A DNA stretch of 64,000 nucleotides from Mycoavidus sp. B2-EB (lineage in GTDB: Bacteria; Pseudomonadota; Gammaproteobacteria; Burkholderiales; Burkholderiaceae). Every line of letters starts with the position of its first letter. Position 1 is the first letter of the stretch. Positions 29,667-37,192 of this stretch are shown in pieces. The notes beneath the pieces were generated by a model. The model was not told the origin of the DNA and searched no databases. It saw nothing but the letters and a program-made list of their open reading frames with translations. Position numbers and translations under genes: made by a program. Where the stretch lies: NCBI RefSeq assembly GCF_014218255.1, contig NZ_AP021872.1:1736001-1800000 (forward strand), written 5' to 3'.

Positions 29667-29700
29667 TCCAGCAACTTCTTTTTAATCTATGGGGCTTACC

Positions 29701-30717
29701 ATGGGCATCGATCTTCCGCTCCTTTGGGCCGTGATTATTCTATTTGGCGTGATGATGTACGTCATTATGGACGGCTTTGATTTGGGTATCGGCATTCTCT
29801 ATCCTTTTTTTAAAAAGAAGGAAGACCGCGATGTCATGATGAACACTGTCGCCCCCGTTTGGGATGGCAATGAAACCTGGCTAGTACTTGGCGGGGCAGG
29901 CTTAATGGCCGCTTTTCCGATAGCTTATGCGGCCGTGCTGAGCGCGTTCTATTTACCGCTCGTATTCATGTTGGTGGGCTTAATCTTCCGTGGCGTCGCG
30001 TTTGAATTCCGTTTCAAAGCAGCCGAGCACGAGCAACACTTCTGGGATAAAGCGTTTATCGGCGGCTCAATCGCTGCCACCTTTTTTCAAGGCGTCACGC
30101 TGGGCGCATTTATTCATGGGATTGACGCGGTAGATATGAATACCGGCGCTTACATCGGCAACAATATATTGCACTGGCTTACGCCATTTTCGGTGTTTAC
30201 GGGTTTGGGTCTAGTGGCTGCTTACGCTTTACTCGGCAGCACGTGGCTCATCATGAAAACCGATGGTGAGCTGCAACAACGCATGCGCGCACTCACCCGC
30301 CCTCTAGCCTGGATTCTGTTAGCGGTGATCGCAGTGATTAGCCTATGGACCCCGCTTACGCATGCAGCGATCGCGCACCGCTGGTTTAGTTTACCTAATT
30401 TATTTTATTTCTTGCCCGTTCCATTATTGGTCGCGCTGGCGATGTATTATCTGCTCAGAACCGCTAAACATGCCCATGCGGCCCCATTCTTACTCACCTT
30501 AGCCCTGATTTTTTTGGGTTACAGTGGGTTGGGCATTAGCCTATGGCCCAATATTGTCCCACCCCACATCACCATTTGGCAGGCCTCTTCTCCAAGCCAA
30601 AGCCAGGGCTTTGCATTGATTGGCGTGCTCCTCATTTTACCGGTGATACTGCTATACACCGCATGGAGTTATTACGTCTTTCGCGGCAAAACCCGCCACG
30701 GCGAAGGTTATCACTGA
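29701..30717 (+). CDS. cydB: Cytochrome bd-type ubiquinol oxidase subunit II
   Basis: Structural partner of CydA, 338 residues, with about eight membrane helices. The start at 29701 is chosen because GGGG lies six bases upstream and MGIDLPLLWAVIILFGVMMY is the usual N-terminus; ATG 29689 adds only four residues. Family features: YVIMDGFDLGIGILYPF, PVWDGNETWLVLGG and FYLPLVFMLVGLIFRGVAFEFR. The stop TGA shares its last A with the ATG of the small downstream gene, so all three are an operon. Confidence 0.95.
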   Translation: MGIDLPLLWAVIILFGVMMYVIMDGFDLGIGILYPFFKKKEDRDVMMNTVAPVWDGNETWLVLGGAGLMAAFPIAYAAVLSAFYLPLVFMLVGLIFRGVAFEFRFKAAEHEQHFWDKAFIGGSIAATFFQGVTLGAFIHGIDAVDMNTGAYIGNNILHWLTPFSVFTGLGLVAAYALLGSTWLIMKTDGELQQRMRALTRPLAWILLAVIAVISLWTPLTHAAIAHRWFSLPNLFYFLPVPLLVALAMYYLLRTAKHAHAAPFLLTLALIFLGYSGLGISLWPNIVPPHITIWQASSPSQSQGFALIGVLLILPVILLYTAWSYYVFRGKTRHGEGYH

Positions 30718-30899
30718 TGCCTAACAACAGCCCTGACCCCAACGAATTACCCCCACCAGCCAGCAAGCCGAGCTTAGGCGGATGGTACGAAAAGCTGGGC
30801 TGGTTTATAGTGCTCTGGGCCGTCAGTGTGCTCGCCCTGGGCGCTGTCGCTTATTTGTTTCGCATATTGATGCGCGCAGTGGGCTTAAGTCCGGCTTGA
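30717..30899 (+). CDS. DUF2474 small membrane protein, oxidase accessory
   Basis: 60-residue protein beginning at the ATG that overlaps the cydB stop by one base (TGATG). A Pro/Asn-rich start is followed by WYEKLGWFIVLWAVSVLALG, one membrane helix, then a short basic end. The WxxxLGWFxxLW pattern and position after cydB are typical of DUF2474, single-span proteins linked to cyanide-insensitive oxidases and thought to play a role like CydX in stabilising the complex. The 3' end overlaps the convergent PhyH-family gene by 15 bases. Confidence 0.85.
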   Translation: MPNNSPDPNELPPPASKPSLGGWYEKLGWFIVLWAVSVLALGAVAYLFRILMRAVGLSPA

Positions 30900-31667
30900 A
30901 GCAAGCGCAACTTCATCCTGTGCCGCAGAACGCGAATCCGGCAGTGGTGGATTGCTCATGCCATGATAAGTAAAAACCAGTGAAAATTTTACTGCGTCGG
31001 TCTGATTTGGCCCGGCCGAATGCAAGGTATTACAATGAAAAAACACCACATCCCCCGCCGCGAGCTCAGTGGCGCAAGCGGTTTGCATTAATTCGGCATT
31101 TTCCGGCTGCTCCGCGCGAAAAAACTTAGCCTGGTCAAAACGCTCAGCGGACAACCTTAAACGATGAGATTTAGGCACAAACCAAAGAGCACCATTTTCA
31201 GCCTTTTCAGGACCCAGCGCCAACCAGACGGAAATAAGCTCATCGCGCTTAAATGACCAATAGCGAGCGTCGCGGTGCCAACCCGTTAAGCTGCCGTATG
31301 CTGGATGCTTCGTCATGATACAGTTATGATGCGCACGCGATAACACCGCGGGTTCATCCCAATATCTCTCCATCCAGGCCGCGATCTGTGGCGCCACAGC
31401 CCATTCCCGAAATAATGCATCACGACCATACGCATCCAACAACCGGCGCACGGTCTCACCGCCTGCCGCTTGCCGTGACGTAGGAGCGCCGGGATAACGC
31501 AAATCCGCTTCATACTCAAGTGGCGCAGCGCTCACAGCCAGCTGCGCCTCAGCCGTATGTCTAAGCGCCGCGCAGTGCTTAGGATCGACTAATCCACGCA
31601 CCACTACAAAGCCCTCTTCGCGCAGTACTGCAATCTCTTGCTCTAATTTCAAATTATCGACCATCAC
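30885..31667 (-). CDS. Phytanoyl-CoA dioxygenase (PhyH) family protein
   Basis: 260-residue Fe(II)/2-oxoglutarate-dependent oxygenase-like protein. The HxD iron ligands are in TGWHRDARYW, the distal His in FHCNTLHSAGPN, and ENGALWFVPKSHRL is the typical core strand. The distal Arg for 2-oxoglutarate is likely in the following strand but was not fixed. Family members hydroxylate lipids, small metabolites or ectoine; nothing around it fixes the substrate. The preceding gene converges with a 15-base overlap. Start assigned to the longest plausible frame. Confidence 0.82.
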   Translation of the reverse strand: MMVDNLKLEQEIAVLREEGFVVVRGLVDPKHCAALRHTAEAQLAVSAAPLEYEADLRYPGAPTSRQAAGGETVRRLLDAYGRDALFREWAVAPQIAAWMERYWDEPAVLSRAHHNCIMTKHPAYGSLTGWHRDARYWSFKRDELISVWLALGPEKAENGALWFVPKSHRLRLSAERFDQAKFFRAEQPENAELMQTACATELAAGDVVFFHCNTLHSAGPNQTDAVKFSLVFTYHGMSNPPLPDSRSAAQDEVALASSRT

Positions 31668-31768
31668 CTATCCGCTCACTCAAAACTTAAATTATGACTG
31701 CCCTTGAACATATTTAACCAAACTATCAACTATACTGAAAAAGTAAGGGCTAAGGAATGGAGATAATT

Positions 31769-31951
31769 ATGAATTACTTAACGCTCAATGACCTCATTCT
31801 GTTACTCCCACTGGCTTTGGCTGGCGCAATTATGCTAGGCTCAATTCCCGTTGCTTCTAAATTCAAATTAACCAGCTTACGTATCATTGGGGCACTGCTT
31901 GGCGCTTTATTTGGTTTAATTTTTATTGAAGGATTGCCTGCTTTAGTGTAG
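31769..31951 (+). CDS. Small two-helix membrane protein, unknown
   Basis: 60-residue peptide starting at ATG 31769, with GGAGA seven bases upstream; the in-frame ATG at 31757 lies right behind AAGGA and is an alternative. Two hydrophobic segments are seen (LILLLPLALAGAIMLGSIPV and IIGALLGALFGLIFIEGL) separated by a basic turn KFKL. Probably an inner-membrane protein. No family recognised. It precedes the BadF-type kinase by 18 bases on the same strand. Confidence 0.6.
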   Translation: MNYLTLNDLILLLPLALAGAIMLGSIPVASKFKLTSLRIIGALLGALFGLIFIEGLPALV

Positions 31952-31969
31952 CCCCTGATAATACCGGGC

Positions 31970-32878
31970 ATGACTTCATCTGAAAGACTCAAGACGCCTT
32001 ATTATTTAATCGGGATTGATGGTGGCGGAACTGGCACGCGCATATTATTAGCGGATGCACATAGTACGATACTCGCCCAAGCACATGGCGGGCCTTCAGC
32101 GCTTGGGCTCGGAGTGAATGCCGCGTGGCGCGAAATTATCATGCTCTGCACCGCCGTATTTAACCAAATCGGCAAATCCTTCGATTCAACTCAATGCGTA
32201 CTGGGCTGCGGTCTGGCCGGAGCGGACAATCCGGGCTGGCGCGCCCAGTTCATTGCACAAGCGCCTGTATGCCAAACGCTTGCGGTTGAAACCGATGGTT
32301 ATACAACCTTGCTGGGCGCGCATAGCGGTCAGCCGGGCGTGATTATTGCTCTTGGCACTGGGAGTGTAGGCGTGGCCCTAAATGCTGAGGGCAAACGCAA
32401 GATAATAGGCGGCTATGGCTTTCCTTCCGGCGATGAAGCCAGTGGCGCCGCCTTAGGTCTGCGGCTCGCCCAACACGCTCAACACGCCCTAGACGCGCGA
32501 ACTGCGCGCGATACATTTGCTAACGCGATCTTGAACGCGCTTAGCGTAGATGACCGAGAGAGCATGCTCATATGGTTAGGCAACGCTAGGCAAACCCAAT
32601 TCGCATCGCTTGCGCCACTGGCTTTTGCTCATGCTGACCATCCCTTTGCCCAAACGCTGCTCACCAGCGCCGGCGATGAAATTGCCAGTATGATAGATGC
32701 ACTCGATCCAAGCCACACTTTACCGGTTGCGCTATGCGGAGGGCTCGCAGCGGCTTTTACCCCCTATGTGCCCATGACCCACAGCCCCCGCTTACGGCCT
32801 GCGCAAGGAAATTCTGTGCAAGGGGCATTACAACTCGCATTATGTAACAACCGCACTGATTTTTACTTTTGCAAATAA
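31970..32878 (+). CDS. BadF/BadG/BcrA/BcrD ATPase family sugar kinase (GlcNAc kinase-like)
   Basis: 302-residue ASKHA-fold kinase. Phosphate-1 motif GIDGGGTGTRILLAD, connecting residues SALGLGVNAAWREI, phosphate-2 motif ALGTGSVGVALNAEG with GGYGFPSGDEASGA, and the adenosine motif ALCGGLAAAFTPYV are visible. These match N-acetylglucosamine kinases of the BadF type, which act in amino-sugar or muropeptide recycling. For an organism inside a fungus, host chitin-derived GlcNAc would be an attractive substrate, but this is inference. The preceding small gene is 18 bases upstream. Confidence 0.85.
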   Translation: MTSSERLKTPYYLIGIDGGGTGTRILLADAHSTILAQAHGGPSALGLGVNAAWREIIMLCTAVFNQIGKSFDSTQCVLGCGLAGADNPGWRAQFIAQAPVCQTLAVETDGYTTLLGAHSGQPGVIIALGTGSVGVALNAEGKRKIIGGYGFPSGDEASGAALGLRLAQHAQHALDARTARDTFANAILNALSVDDRESMLIWLGNARQTQFASLAPLAFAHADHPFAQTLLTSAGDEIASMIDALDPSHTLPVALCGGLAAAFTPYVPMTHSPRLRPAQGNSVQGALQLALCNNRTDFYFCK

Positions 32879-32937
32879 ATTTTTTATGAGATCATTTATA
32901 ATCCAGTTTTGTTTTAATATCATAGGGAAAACAAAAA

Positions 32938-33228
32938 ATGGCCACTTATCAGGCTCTACAGCTCCAGATTCAACAATTGCAAGCACAAGCGCAGGAGGTT
33001 CGAAAAAAAGAATTGGCCAGCGTTATCGCTGAAATTAAGCAAAAAATAATTGATTATGGCCTCAGCTTGTCTGATCTAGGGTTGACCAAGACTAAGCCGT
33101 CTCGCGCTGGCGCCAAAGCACCGCAACCGCCTAAATATAAAAATCCACGCACAGGACAAACCTGGAGCGGCCGCGGCAAACCACCGCATTGGATCGCCGG
33201 AAAGAGCAAAGAGAAATTTTTAATTTAA
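32938..33228 (+). CDS. H-NS family nucleoid-associated protein (copy 2)
   Basis: 96-residue H-NS-like protein, paralogue of the copy at 21568-21879. N-terminal oligomerising coiled coil (YQALQLQIQQLQAQAQEVRKK), a short linker KTKPSRAGAKAPQPP, then the DNA-binding domain YKNPRTGQTWSGRGKPPHWI and the same end KFLI. A TATAAT at 32897-32902 may be its -10 element, and AGGG at 32924-32927 precedes the ATG. Having two copies in 12 kb, both near AT-rich accessory DNA, suggests a role in silencing islands such as the ankyrin cluster. Confidence 0.92.
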   Translation: MATYQALQLQIQQLQAQAQEVRKKELASVIAEIKQKIIDYGLSLSDLGLTKTKPSRAGAKAPQPPKYKNPRTGQTWSGRGKPPHWIAGKSKEKFLI

Positions 33229-33252
33229 TTTAAAAATAGGCGCTCGCCGTAT

Positions 33253-33284
33253 CCACTATGCACGTGCAATCTCGGGCATAGTGG
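33253..33284 (-). terminator. Hairpin at the 3' end of the hydroxyacid dehydrogenase gene
   Basis: CCACTATGC (33253-33261) and GCATAGTGG (33276-33284) form a perfect 9-base inverted repeat spanning the stop codon. On the minus strand it is followed about 15 bases later by TATTTTTAAATT. It may terminate the dehydrogenase and, from the other side, the H-NS transcript. Stem inside coding DNA reduces certainty. Confidence 0.4.
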
Positions 33285-34314
33285 AGATGTGCTCTCCTCG
33301 TAAATGACGGTGATTTGAGGATAATGCCTCCGGATTAACAGCGTTATAAATGTCGCCTCTGAGATAAGCTAAGACATTTTCAAACGCGGCGCGGAAATAC
33401 ATTTCATAGCTTTCACGCTCTACATAACCGATATGTGGGGTACAGATCACGTTTTCCATGCGCAGCAAAGGGTAGCCTTGCAGAACCGGTTCACTCTCAT
33501 AAACGTCAATTGCCGCCATCCCAGGACGGCCCGCCGCTAACGCGCGTACGAGCGCATCCTCTTCAATCAGTTCTGCCCGACTCGTATTGACAAACAAAGC
33601 CGTTGGCTTCATTTCCTGTAAATCAGCATAGGTCACGATGCCACGCGTTTCGTGATTCAAGCGCAAATGAATACTGAGCACATCACTCTCGGCAAAAAAT
33701 GTCGCACGGCTTGGCGCGATCTCCAGACCATCCACCCGCGCCGCCTCAAGCGAAGCCTCGCGCCCCCAAATCACCACCCGCATCCCGAAAGCACGCCCAT
33801 AGCTTGCCACTAGCTTACCGATTCGGCCATACCCCCAAACCCCAAGGGTCTGTCCACGCAACACTTGGCCGAGCCCAAAATTTGACGGCATTGCCAAAGT
33901 TTTTAACCCTGACTGCTGCCACGCACCTTGTTTCAAATTAGTCACATAATGGGGGATCCGCCGTTGTGCAGCCATAATCAGCGCCCAAGTCAACTCTGCC
34001 GGCGCAACCGAAGCGCCTTTACCCTCGAGCACAACAATGCCACGTTCAGTGCAGGCAGGAATATCGATGTGCTCGCCCACGCTTCCTGTTTGGCTGATAA
34101 TTTTAAGCCGGGGCAGTTTATCTAACAAAGGTTCGCCAACCCGCGTGCGCTCACGGATAAGCACCAGAGCCTCAATTTCAGCCAAGCGGTTAGGAAGCTG
34201 CCCCAAACCGCGCACCATATGGTTAAAAATCTTAACATCATGAGCGGCCAACAATTGAAAGCACTCTAATTTCCGAACCGCGTCTTGGTAATCATCAAGA
34301 ATAGCTATTTTCAT
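33256..34314 (-). CDS. D-2-hydroxyacid dehydrogenase family protein
   Basis: 352-residue NAD-dependent oxidoreductase of the D-isomer-specific 2-hydroxyacid dehydrogenase family (SerA/GhrB-like). The Rossmann motif VWGYGRIGKLVASYGRAFG is at about 160-180. Catalytic residues: Arg in NTSRAELIEEDAL, Glu in ESEPVLQGYPLL and His in CTPHIGYVERESYEMYF. The N-terminal MKIAILDDYQDAVRKLECF is typical of the group annotated as phosphoglycerate dehydrogenase-like but lacking an ACT domain. True substrate unknown. The C-terminus extends past the usual end (RHLRGEHISTMPEIARA). Confidence 0.88.
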   Translation of the reverse strand: MKIAILDDYQDAVRKLECFQLLAAHDVKIFNHMVRGLGQLPNRLAEIEALVLIRERTRVGEPLLDKLPRLKIISQTGSVGEHIDIPACTERGIVVLEGKGASVAPAELTWALIMAAQRRIPHYVTNLKQGAWQQSGLKTLAMPSNFGLGQVLRGQTLGVWGYGRIGKLVASYGRAFGMRVVIWGREASLEAARVDGLEIAPSRATFFAESDVLSIHLRLNHETRGIVTYADLQEMKPTALFVNTSRAELIEEDALVRALAAGRPGMAAIDVYESEPVLQGYPLLRMENVICTPHIGYVERESYEMYFRAAFENVLAYLRGDIYNAVNPEALSSNHRHLRGEHISTMPEIARA

Positions 34315-34773
34315 GGCCAGAATATAAAAAAGGGTTAGCGCCGAATATGCTCGAATACTGTTAAACAGTTTCTTTTTAGCAGCTCATGCACCGATTAGAC
34401 AAACGCGTTGCTTCGGGTATATTGACCAAGCGAAAAATTATTGAACTAATTTTAGATTAAGGTTTTGGATTAGGTAGACAGTTCACTTGCGTTCGTCTCT
34501 TCGACTCATGCTTGATTGAGCTTTGGGACCCCACCCCTTTTCCAACTAGCACACTGGATTGGCCCCTTGGCAGCGGGGCAGTAACAAAAATACCAACCGC
34601 TTACTTTGCCAGTTCTTGCCTAAAGGCATCGATCTTTCTAGCCTCAGTCAAACCGGCCTTAACGACATCGCCAGGCTTTGGAATGGCTCTCCCCCGAGCA
34701 AGCTTTAGCTCAGAAATTCGAAAATGTAAGATTGATTAAATGAGTTGCACTTGATTCTTAAGCCCGTCCATGA
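34315..34773. other. Intergenic stretch with ankyrin-associated repeats
   Basis: About 460 bases downstream of the first ankyrin gene. GCACACTGGATTGGCCCCTT at 34549-34568 recurs with one mismatch at 37021-37040. AAGATTGATTAAAT with following bases (from 34728) recurs at 37156 and 39012. On the minus strand 34601-34733 a 43-codon fragment reads RISELKLARGRAIPKPG then DVVKAGLTEARKIDAFRQ; it has codon-like composition but no start and no recognised family. Confidence 0.5.
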
Positions 34774-36633
34774 TCATCGCCCAATAATACACTCTATCAT
34801 TTCACTATCCCACTGGACTGCAGCCATGTACTGGGCCTCTGCCAGAAGCCTAGGGCGTCTTGAATAAAAATCTTTCAATAAATTAATGCTTTCAGAATTT
34901 TTAGAATTTAAAGCTATCTTTAATACAAGCTCATCTTTAGCATTCTTTACATTAGGGTTTGCACCCGCATCCAACAGAATTTTCAGTATTTCTTGGTTAC
35001 CCGTTTTTGCCGCGAGATGGGCAGGGGTGTTCTTATCTTTGTCAGCTTGGAAGTTGACATCAATACGAAGCTTAAGCAAAGCATTGACCATCTGAATATC
35101 ATCCCGATCAATCGCTCTACATAGAGTTTGCTTTGTTTCATTAGAACTCATATATTTAGCCAACAGCAGCTTATCCGGAGCATGCTGCGGAATAAACTGA
35201 CCATTCAAATAAAGTGTCTTAATGTAATCGCGTATCTCAGTATTTCCAGAATCATCTGCAACCTGAAGCGCAGTTTTTTTAAACGAGTTAAGCGCATTTA
35301 GATTTGCGCCACGCTCAACAAAAAATTTTAAAACCTCAATACCACCAACCTTTGCTGCAAGATGTATAGGCCGATTACCATAATTATTTTTTGCATTTGG
35401 ATTAATGCTCCAATAATTAAACAATGAATCCAACATATACACATCTTTGCTAATTATTGAATTATTTATAACCACCCATCGATTATCATGGCTACCCATA
35501 TATCCAACCAACAAATCCTTATCCACATTATGCATTGGTATATAATCATTTCTCAAATAGCATCCCGCCAAAAAATGCATCACCCCGTGATTTCCTTTGG
35601 CAACTTGCGCAACCGTCTGCTTATTTTGATTAAGCATATTGAAATCTGCCTTCATCTTCATCAGATGATGCAATAAAATCATATCCCCATCTATTGCGGC
35701 AATATGTGGAGGAGGATTACCCGCGCTGTCTTTTGAGTTTTTTAATAAAAAAGGAATCACTTTTTGATTACCTCGCATCAGCGCAATTTGCCAGGCCATT
35801 TTCCCAGACGCATTAGGCCTATTAAGCTCGGCTCCCATACGCCATACATGCTGTAGCAGTGGGAGACCGCCTTCTGAGGCTATAACATGCACGAGCAAAA
35901 TACCTGCACGATCTGGCGAATTTACATCGCCCCCAAGCCTTAACAGGCTCTCCGCCAGCTTATCATCTTGGTGAGAGATAGCCCAATGCAGTATTTCCTG
36001 CTGCTTCCAATTGTCCCAATTTTTCCATCCCGATTTTATTAACTTCGTCCATTTATCATAAGCGCCAGAAAAAATCTGGCTCCAATTTTCTATTTTTTTC
36101 TGCAATTCATTAGTATCTTTTATACCTTCAGTCCACTCCGACTCTCCCTCAGTCCACTCAGACCCTCGAGCTGGCTTACCCAGCTCGAGCTCTCTCAGAG
36201 TTTTTATCCAAAAGTTTCGCTGGCGCAGCGCTTCATTAACATCGAGCCGAGCATCAAGCTCGGAAGATACCTCAAAGCTAGAAGTCAATATGGAAGGGGG
36301 AAGAGTCGACGTCAATGAAAAAGGCTTATCTACTTCTCCATCTTTATTAAGATCTAATTCAGAAGATAGGTTAGAACTAGAAATCGATGCAGAATGGGGG
36401 TAAAAGTAGGAGATAGCTGAAGATGGCATATTTTTTTCTTCATATTTATCTTTAACGATTAATTTTATTAATTTTTTAGAATCGGATCGAGATGGCAATG
36501 CTTCAAAGTTTGGATCCAGGTTTGCATAGCTGCTCACCATATTTCTCAGTTTTTTTTCTGCAGAAACCACCCCTGAATTACCCTCAGTGTTTGCACCTAC
36601 AGGAAAAGTGTTATTTATTCTAGGAGAGCCCAT
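34774..36633 (-). CDS. Ankyrin repeat protein A (candidate effector)
   Basis: 619-residue protein. Residues 1-200 are Ser/Asn-rich and poorly ordered, without a signal peptide, and contain a tandem GSEWTEGESEWTEG. Ankyrin repeats follow at about 213-350, 395-470 and 505-580 (for example NYGNRPIHLAAKVGGIEVLK and KNTPAHLAAKTGNQEILK). Between ankyrin blocks lie related linker segments (CYLRNDYIPMHNVDKDLL, LYLNGQFIPQHAPDKLLL and the end piece DFYSRRPRLLAEAQYM). The start follows AAGGAATTTTT, almost the leader of ankyrin protein B. Residues ~474-612 are nearly identical to protein B. AT-rich; host-directed role inferred. Confidence 0.85.
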   Translation of the reverse strand: MGSPRINNTFPVGANTEGNSGVVSAEKKLRNMVSSYANLDPNFEALPSRSDSKKLIKLIVKDKYEEKNMPSSAISYFYPHSASISSSNLSSELDLNKDGEVDKPFSLTSTLPPSILTSSFEVSSELDARLDVNEALRQRNFWIKTLRELELGKPARGSEWTEGESEWTEGIKDTNELQKKIENWSQIFSGAYDKWTKLIKSGWKNWDNWKQQEILHWAISHQDDKLAESLLRLGGDVNSPDRAGILLVHVIASEGGLPLLQHVWRMGAELNRPNASGKMAWQIALMRGNQKVIPFLLKNSKDSAGNPPPHIAAIDGDMILLHHLMKMKADFNMLNQNKQTVAQVAKGNHGVMHFLAGCYLRNDYIPMHNVDKDLLVGYMGSHDNRWVVINNSIISKDVYMLDSLFNYWSINPNAKNNYGNRPIHLAAKVGGIEVLKFFVERGANLNALNSFKKTALQVADDSGNTEIRDYIKTLYLNGQFIPQHAPDKLLLAKYMSSNETKQTLCRAIDRDDIQMVNALLKLRIDVNFQADKDKNTPAHLAAKTGNQEILKILLDAGANPNVKNAKDELVLKIALNSKNSESINLLKDFYSRRPRLLAEAQYMAAVQWDSEMIECIIGR

Positions 36634-37192
36634 AAAAATTCCTTAATTACGCACCGGGACCAAACTAAATAATTAGATTTAGCTATATCGATTAATTCAA
36701 TAACAGCGCCTTATATAAATATAAGTTTATTATTTATAACAGAATCTTACACCGCCTTCGCGAAGCAAGGCGGTATTATACGAAGCCACTGTTTAGATAT
36801 ATTTAGATTAATTCTCTGGGTAACCAGATCACGCCGCAGCGGCCTCACCCACCATATTGCGCTAAAGAGAAACCTATCGGATCTTAATATAGACTAGCTA
36901 TCAACTAGAGCGCCCCTCTATTGAGTTGTACGGAATAACTCGAAAATTCTTTCGTCGCAAAGGTTTAGCGTCGAGATAGAGATGCCTAAATTTCGATAAA
37001 ATAGCCTATGTGTGCCTTAGGCACACTGGATTGGCCCTTTAAATAATTGGACACAGTCATTTACTTAATATAGATTAAAATTAAACAAGAACAGAAAAAA
37101 TAAATCTGAAACGCGTCGGTGCTAGCCGTTTAAAAAACTCTATCTCAGAAATCCTAAAATATAAGATTGGCTAAATCCGTTGCATTTAATTC
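36634..37192. other. Intergenic stretch between ankyrin genes A and B
   Basis: About 560 AT-rich bases, holding the promoter of gene A. It contains a perfect hairpin at 36751-36774, a palindrome GTGTGCCT-T-AGGCACAC at 37010-37026 that runs into the repeated 20-mer at 37021-37040, and the AAGATTGGCTAAAT tail repeat just beyond the stop of gene B (from 37156). No gene seen. Confidence 0.5.
36751..36774. repeat. Perfect 8-bp hairpin upstream of ankyrin gene A
   Basis: ACCGCCTT (36751-36758), loop CGCGAAGC, AAGGCGGT (36767-36774). No U-run on either strand, so it is not a classical terminator. A decayed relative, GCGCCTCTTCTACGAAAGGCGGC, is at 39592-39614, upstream of the dead third ankyrin locus, which suggests the hairpin travelled with the duplicated unit. 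Confidence 0.55.

Noticed and set aside
34512-34739. Plus-strand 75-codon frame in the ankyrin 3' region
   Set aside because: The opposite strand at the same place reads a better protein-like fragment; the plus frame has low-complexity hydrophobic content.
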